Positions 15,901 through 16,354 of a stretch of 16,354 nucleotides of DNA are shown piece after piece. The notes under the pieces are model-generated. The model was not told the origin of the DNA. It made no database searches and saw nothing but the letters and a program-made list of their open reading frames with translations. The position numbers and the translations under genes are program-made. Positions within the stretch are counted from its first letter, which is position 1. Each line of letters opens with the position of its first letter. This DNA is from an uncultured bacterium (GTDB taxonomy: Bacteria; Bacteroidota; Bacteroidia; Bacteroidales; Muribaculaceae): assembly GCA_946184715.1 (NCBI GenBank), contig CAMHGU010000021.1, forward strand, positions 1 to 16,354, given 5' to 3'.

Positions 15901-16333
15901 CGCCTCGGTGAGCAGCTTGAGCGAGGTGACGGTATTCGATGTCACCTGGGACGGCAATGTGCCTTCGCTCTCCTACAAGTGCCGCTTCACCCACGACAAC
16001 GGCTTTGTGCGCAAAGGCTTGAACTCACTCTTCGAGCTGGCTTTCGACCACGCCGACAATCTTTACGTCAGCGGTGGCTCGCTCGGCATGTACTCTATCC
16101 CAAAAGCCACCAATGTCACCAGTACCCTCGCCCCAAGCTCCTCGCGCATAATCAAAGGCTTGAAGGGCGACATCAATATTGACGGGCAAGTGGACAGCTC
16201 CGACATTGCCGCACTGCTCGAGATGGTGCTCCAAGGCGGTGAGCCCACCTACAATTCCGATATCAACTCCGACAACAGCCTCGATAGCTCCGACATCGCG
16301 GCTCTGCTCGAGATTGTGCTCACCGGCTACTGA
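9962..16333 (+). CDS. Giant secreted multidomain protein: zinc amidase, propellers, dockerin-like end
   Basis: The product is 2123 aa. A signal peptide covers residues 1 to about 25 (an ATG at 9974, MRRTILL, is an alternative start). An N-acetylmuramoyl-L-alanine amidase (Amidase_3) domain spans about 31-273. Its zinc and catalytic residues are all present: H39 (NAGHG), E70, H140 (SVHSDA) and E238 (FLCEGY). This domain should cut the MurNAc-L-Ala bond of peptidoglycan. A carboxypeptidase-regulatory-like beta-sandwich follows (281-382; GAVVKLYQNG, LAPGTYQLMATAAGY), then a first propeller-like region (about 410-760). Three tandem units of about 435 aa (770-2068) come next, and last a dockerin-like Ca2+ pair (2069-2123). 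No C-terminal type IX sorting domain is seen. The gene ends in TGATAA. The amidase call is firm, the overall function is not. Confidence 0.87.
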   Translation: MITAMRRTILLIAAIAAMALSAVAATSLSEARIYINAGHGSWGPNDRPMATIPYPNLSSTGRPDTCGFYESNTNLWKCLKMGSTLELMGAKKANIFYSRVKNGPYPYVSSGTNATKYNRSLTEISEEVCANNIDYFISVHSDAATEGGTANRALTLYRGKDGTSGNYVSGSYARALTHWQNFIGNGIDVCSSTVASPNLRGDCDFYGSSTTRYSQTTGQYYTGYLGVLKHNAPGFLCEGYCHTYQPARHRALNADYCRMEGVRHARGVAAYFNAPGETTGYIMGTVKSKTEKMFSSSLFKYKEGSIDQWLPINGAVVKLYQNGSLKGTYTVDNNYNGVFVFEHLAPGTYQLMATAAGYEDLAAEYQSVTVTANATTYPLLYLTPGEGGSGTVITPTPNTTDYPQPAQDDCVANLEAIDFTAEATDLDIAELQGKTVRRVLQRNGFLWVLAVDAAGAPTLLKIDPATLAAQAISTAGTEGKDLAVSDIAFTADGFLLGCNKGENQDDDDHVATGDTRGTFHLYKWNMSDLASAPSIIYSTQFAAFYYNAVVGNTLAVSGKTADAQILVSGVTTGSSTGMRFMRLNMVNGVITSSTTAPDYLNVASGANSGFAENLFGADAKLSPSPFNDGYFIIDGSGINATEFMPATTVGTNCTKTDVQSSSQVAPEANGATYFRYANQTLMAAPVVDTSGNNIGFKIFDVSNGLASATEIDINGAALSSGSTSYAAARVDNSDINIYMLRGNKLSRFFFKGVTCGSSEPGGDEPQSTDGSYAVMATNLNVAEADGNYTFTFDANTDARSTQILLYDSQGTLVKTVEAEAATAGTNTVTVAKTDLPYESGELRWAVKLTGDTISAAVKLATVGTFVEGAVAIDNSTESPNFGSIYVNSRSTGSTTGGLYRYDTSLHQNAFIPNTSADQRRIAVDTDGNVYAADWGDTSSEIRFYSASDLTQNWNMFNHGSSASATRDATTGLWSLNGTALGGSCSAVSVVGSGADRKLYVYDEDYQVDGAGNNVIVHNIGTATDISTAPAATIGGAVHTKSINHDCGLIASDDGIWVSQTRATNMNSSYATSFFYSDLAANIKLMASDAPVSEYVTGCPGSGLAVNCDRTLLAVANSGTEITVFDITWSDNTPTLSFKCRFNHDDGYTRNGLYSIFQMAFDRANNLYISGGSLGVYSIPTADNSCTIPAPESMTVAGAAPAAKPVKGVMAYGLDVNRNTDTFDFIFSANEDATEGAIVLTDASGRVIKEFALSEITAGENTFTVDAEQIPYEYGDLNWAVRLKAAPIAEVTQLATIGSYVHGAVTVDNSTDSPGFGSVYVNSRSTDSATGGLYQYSPMLDQTKFIANSSQKGRRIAVDSDGNVYASDWGDGTSEIRYYSAADLTQNWNMLHHGASASSTRASSGLWSLNGTAIGGSTTSVWVTGSGADRKLYTYDEDYKVNNVGNNVLVYNIGESTDIATAPSKSYGGTIHSLTGSTDVAVVATDRGMWLGQVRSCVGGTNNNTEEYPSLMYVDLEGNVLFNSGTAAVRDLIEGSECGGFAISPDGSLLAINNGKQEVVVFDLTWADNVPSLTYLYKFSHTHGYLLRDERYQIYQMSFDRGGNLYLAGKELGVYALPTAVNETTIAAPSYLTVKGDGPEPADRGIIAYDLAMSCNSAGITFSFKSNIDAFKGEIILFDAVGNELKAVKVDGVEAGDNSFDIEWSEIPDAAKTWGVRLTAGEVQSVTQLAKIGTYIEGAVAIDNSTDSPNYGSIYVNSRSSDSVTGGLYQYSPTLDQTAYISNESKNGRRIAIDTDGNVYASDWGDATSEIRFYSATDLTQNWNMFNHGESAASTRASSGLWSLNGTALGGSNTAVWLTGSGASRQLFTYDEDYQVNGNGNNVLVYAIGNSHEIAAAPDVAIANAIHTKTPNTDCSLIIDTGGIWVSQTRGSGNNNSSAPSFIYTDFLGNLLLSSSQSGIVEYISASPGSGMALNESRTLFASVSSLSEVTVFDVTWDGNVPSLSYKCRFTHDNGFVRKGLNSLFELAFDHADNLYVSGGSLGMYSIPKATNVTSTLAPSSSRIIKGLKGDINIDGQVDSSDIAALLEMVLQGGEPTYNSDINSDNSLDSSDIAALLEIVLTGY
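12269..13579 (+). repeat. Internal repeat unit 1 of the giant amidase-like protein
   Basis: Residues about 770-1206. The unit opens with an Ig-like strand region (FTFDANTDA, ILLYDSQGTLVKT, LRWAVKL). A propeller-like part follows: AIDNSTESPNFGSIYVNSRS, RRIAVDTDGNVYAADWGD, DLTQNWNM, LWSLNGTALGGS, YDEDYQV, then an end marked by GSLGVYSIP. Of the three, its Ig part and the ATTGLWSL linker differ most from the others. Confidence 0.85.
13580..14890 (+). repeat. Internal repeat unit 2 of the giant amidase-like protein
   Basis: Residues about 1207-1643. It has the same order of motifs as unit 1: FIFSANEDA, NWAVRL, TVDNSTDSPGFGSVYVNSRS, RRIAVDSDGNVYASDWGD, DLTQNWNM, LWSLNGTAIGGS, YDEDYKV, and ELGVYALP near the end. 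The start-to-start distance from unit 1 is 1311 bp; the GAVxxDNS landmarks are 1302 bp apart, so small indels balance out. Confidence 0.85.
14891..16165 (+). repeat. Internal repeat unit 3 of the giant amidase-like protein
   Basis: Residues about 1644-2068. Motifs in order: FSFKSNIDA, WGVRL, AIDNSTDSPNYGSIYVNSRS, RRIAIDTDGNVYASDWGD, DLTQNWNM, RASSGLWSLNGTALGGS, YDEDYQV, and SLGMYSIP. The RASSGLWSL linker is shared with unit 2 and not unit 1, so units 2 and 3 look like the later duplication. The unit runs directly into the dockerin-like end. Confidence 0.85.
16166..16330 (+). other. Dockerin-like calcium-binding pair at the C-terminus
   Basis: Residues 2069-2123 hold two near-identical loop-helix motifs. 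The loops DINIDGQVDSSD and DINSDNSLDSSD have acidic or Asn residues at positions 1, 3, 5, 9 and 12, as in type I dockerins. They are followed by IAALLEMVLQG and IAALLEIVLTG. Such pairs end many Bacteroidales secreted proteins. No cohesin is visible in this window. Confidence 0.8.
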
Positions 16334-16354
16334 TAATCGACACAGGCATCAATG

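Noticed and set aside
12269..16165. Possible CRISPR or tandem DNA satellite
   Set aside because: The repeats are about 1.3 kb, in frame and diverged, so they are protein-domain duplications.
16166..16330. Type IX secretion C-terminal sorting domain
   Set aside because: The last residues form calcium-loop helices instead of the beta-rich sorting domain, and no conserved type IX pattern is visible.

Overview
The window reads as chromosomal DNA of a gut-type Bacteroidales bacterium, most likely Muribaculaceae or a close relative. This is an inference. It rests on protein style, start codons preceded by A/T-rich sequence instead of a Shine-Dalgarno motif, several TAnnTTTG boxes (the Bacteroidetes -7 element), and a secreted protein ending in a dockerin-like Ca-binding pair, a common C-terminal end in this order. 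I see no tRNA, rRNA, insertion sequence, CRISPR array or phage gene.

Region 1 (12-4279, + strand) is a tight housekeeping run: prfC (release factor 3), ftsY (SRP receptor) and rimO (ribosomal protein S12 methylthiotransferase), followed after 25 bp by a MutT-like Nudix hydrolase. ftsY and rimO overlap by ATGA. The first three act on translation or on targeting of nascent chains. Region 2 (4345-6017, - strand) is a two-gene unit joined by a TAATG overlap: a glutamate-carrier-fold (DAACS) cation symporter with unusual substrate and sodium-site residues, then a small exported protein of unknown function. Region 3 (6018-7066) has back-to-back promoter candidates and an exported alpha/beta-hydrolase of the esterase-D type on the + strand.

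Region 4 (7071-8619) has holA (DNA polymerase III delta, - strand) head-to-head with a 152-aa stand-alone PD-(D/E)xK nuclease-like protein (HsdR N-terminal type, + strand). Between them lies a near-palindromic sequence in which each arm is a -7 box, one per strand. Positions 8620-9032 are non-coding; the right end carries a good promoter for the next operon.

Region 5 (9033-16333) is the most unusual part: a two-gene exported operon with an ATGA overlap. The first gene encodes a secreted TolB-like beta-propeller protein of 310 aa. The second encodes a 2123-aa secreted protein made of a zinc amidase domain (H39, E70, H140, E238), a carboxypeptidase-regulatory-like beta-sandwich, a first propeller-like region, three tandem units of about 435 aa (Ig-like strand region plus propeller) and a C-terminal pair of dockerin-like calcium loops. 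My best reading is a cell-envelope or surface peptidoglycan-processing system with large binding or display modules. Its real substrate and partner cannot be told from sequence alone.
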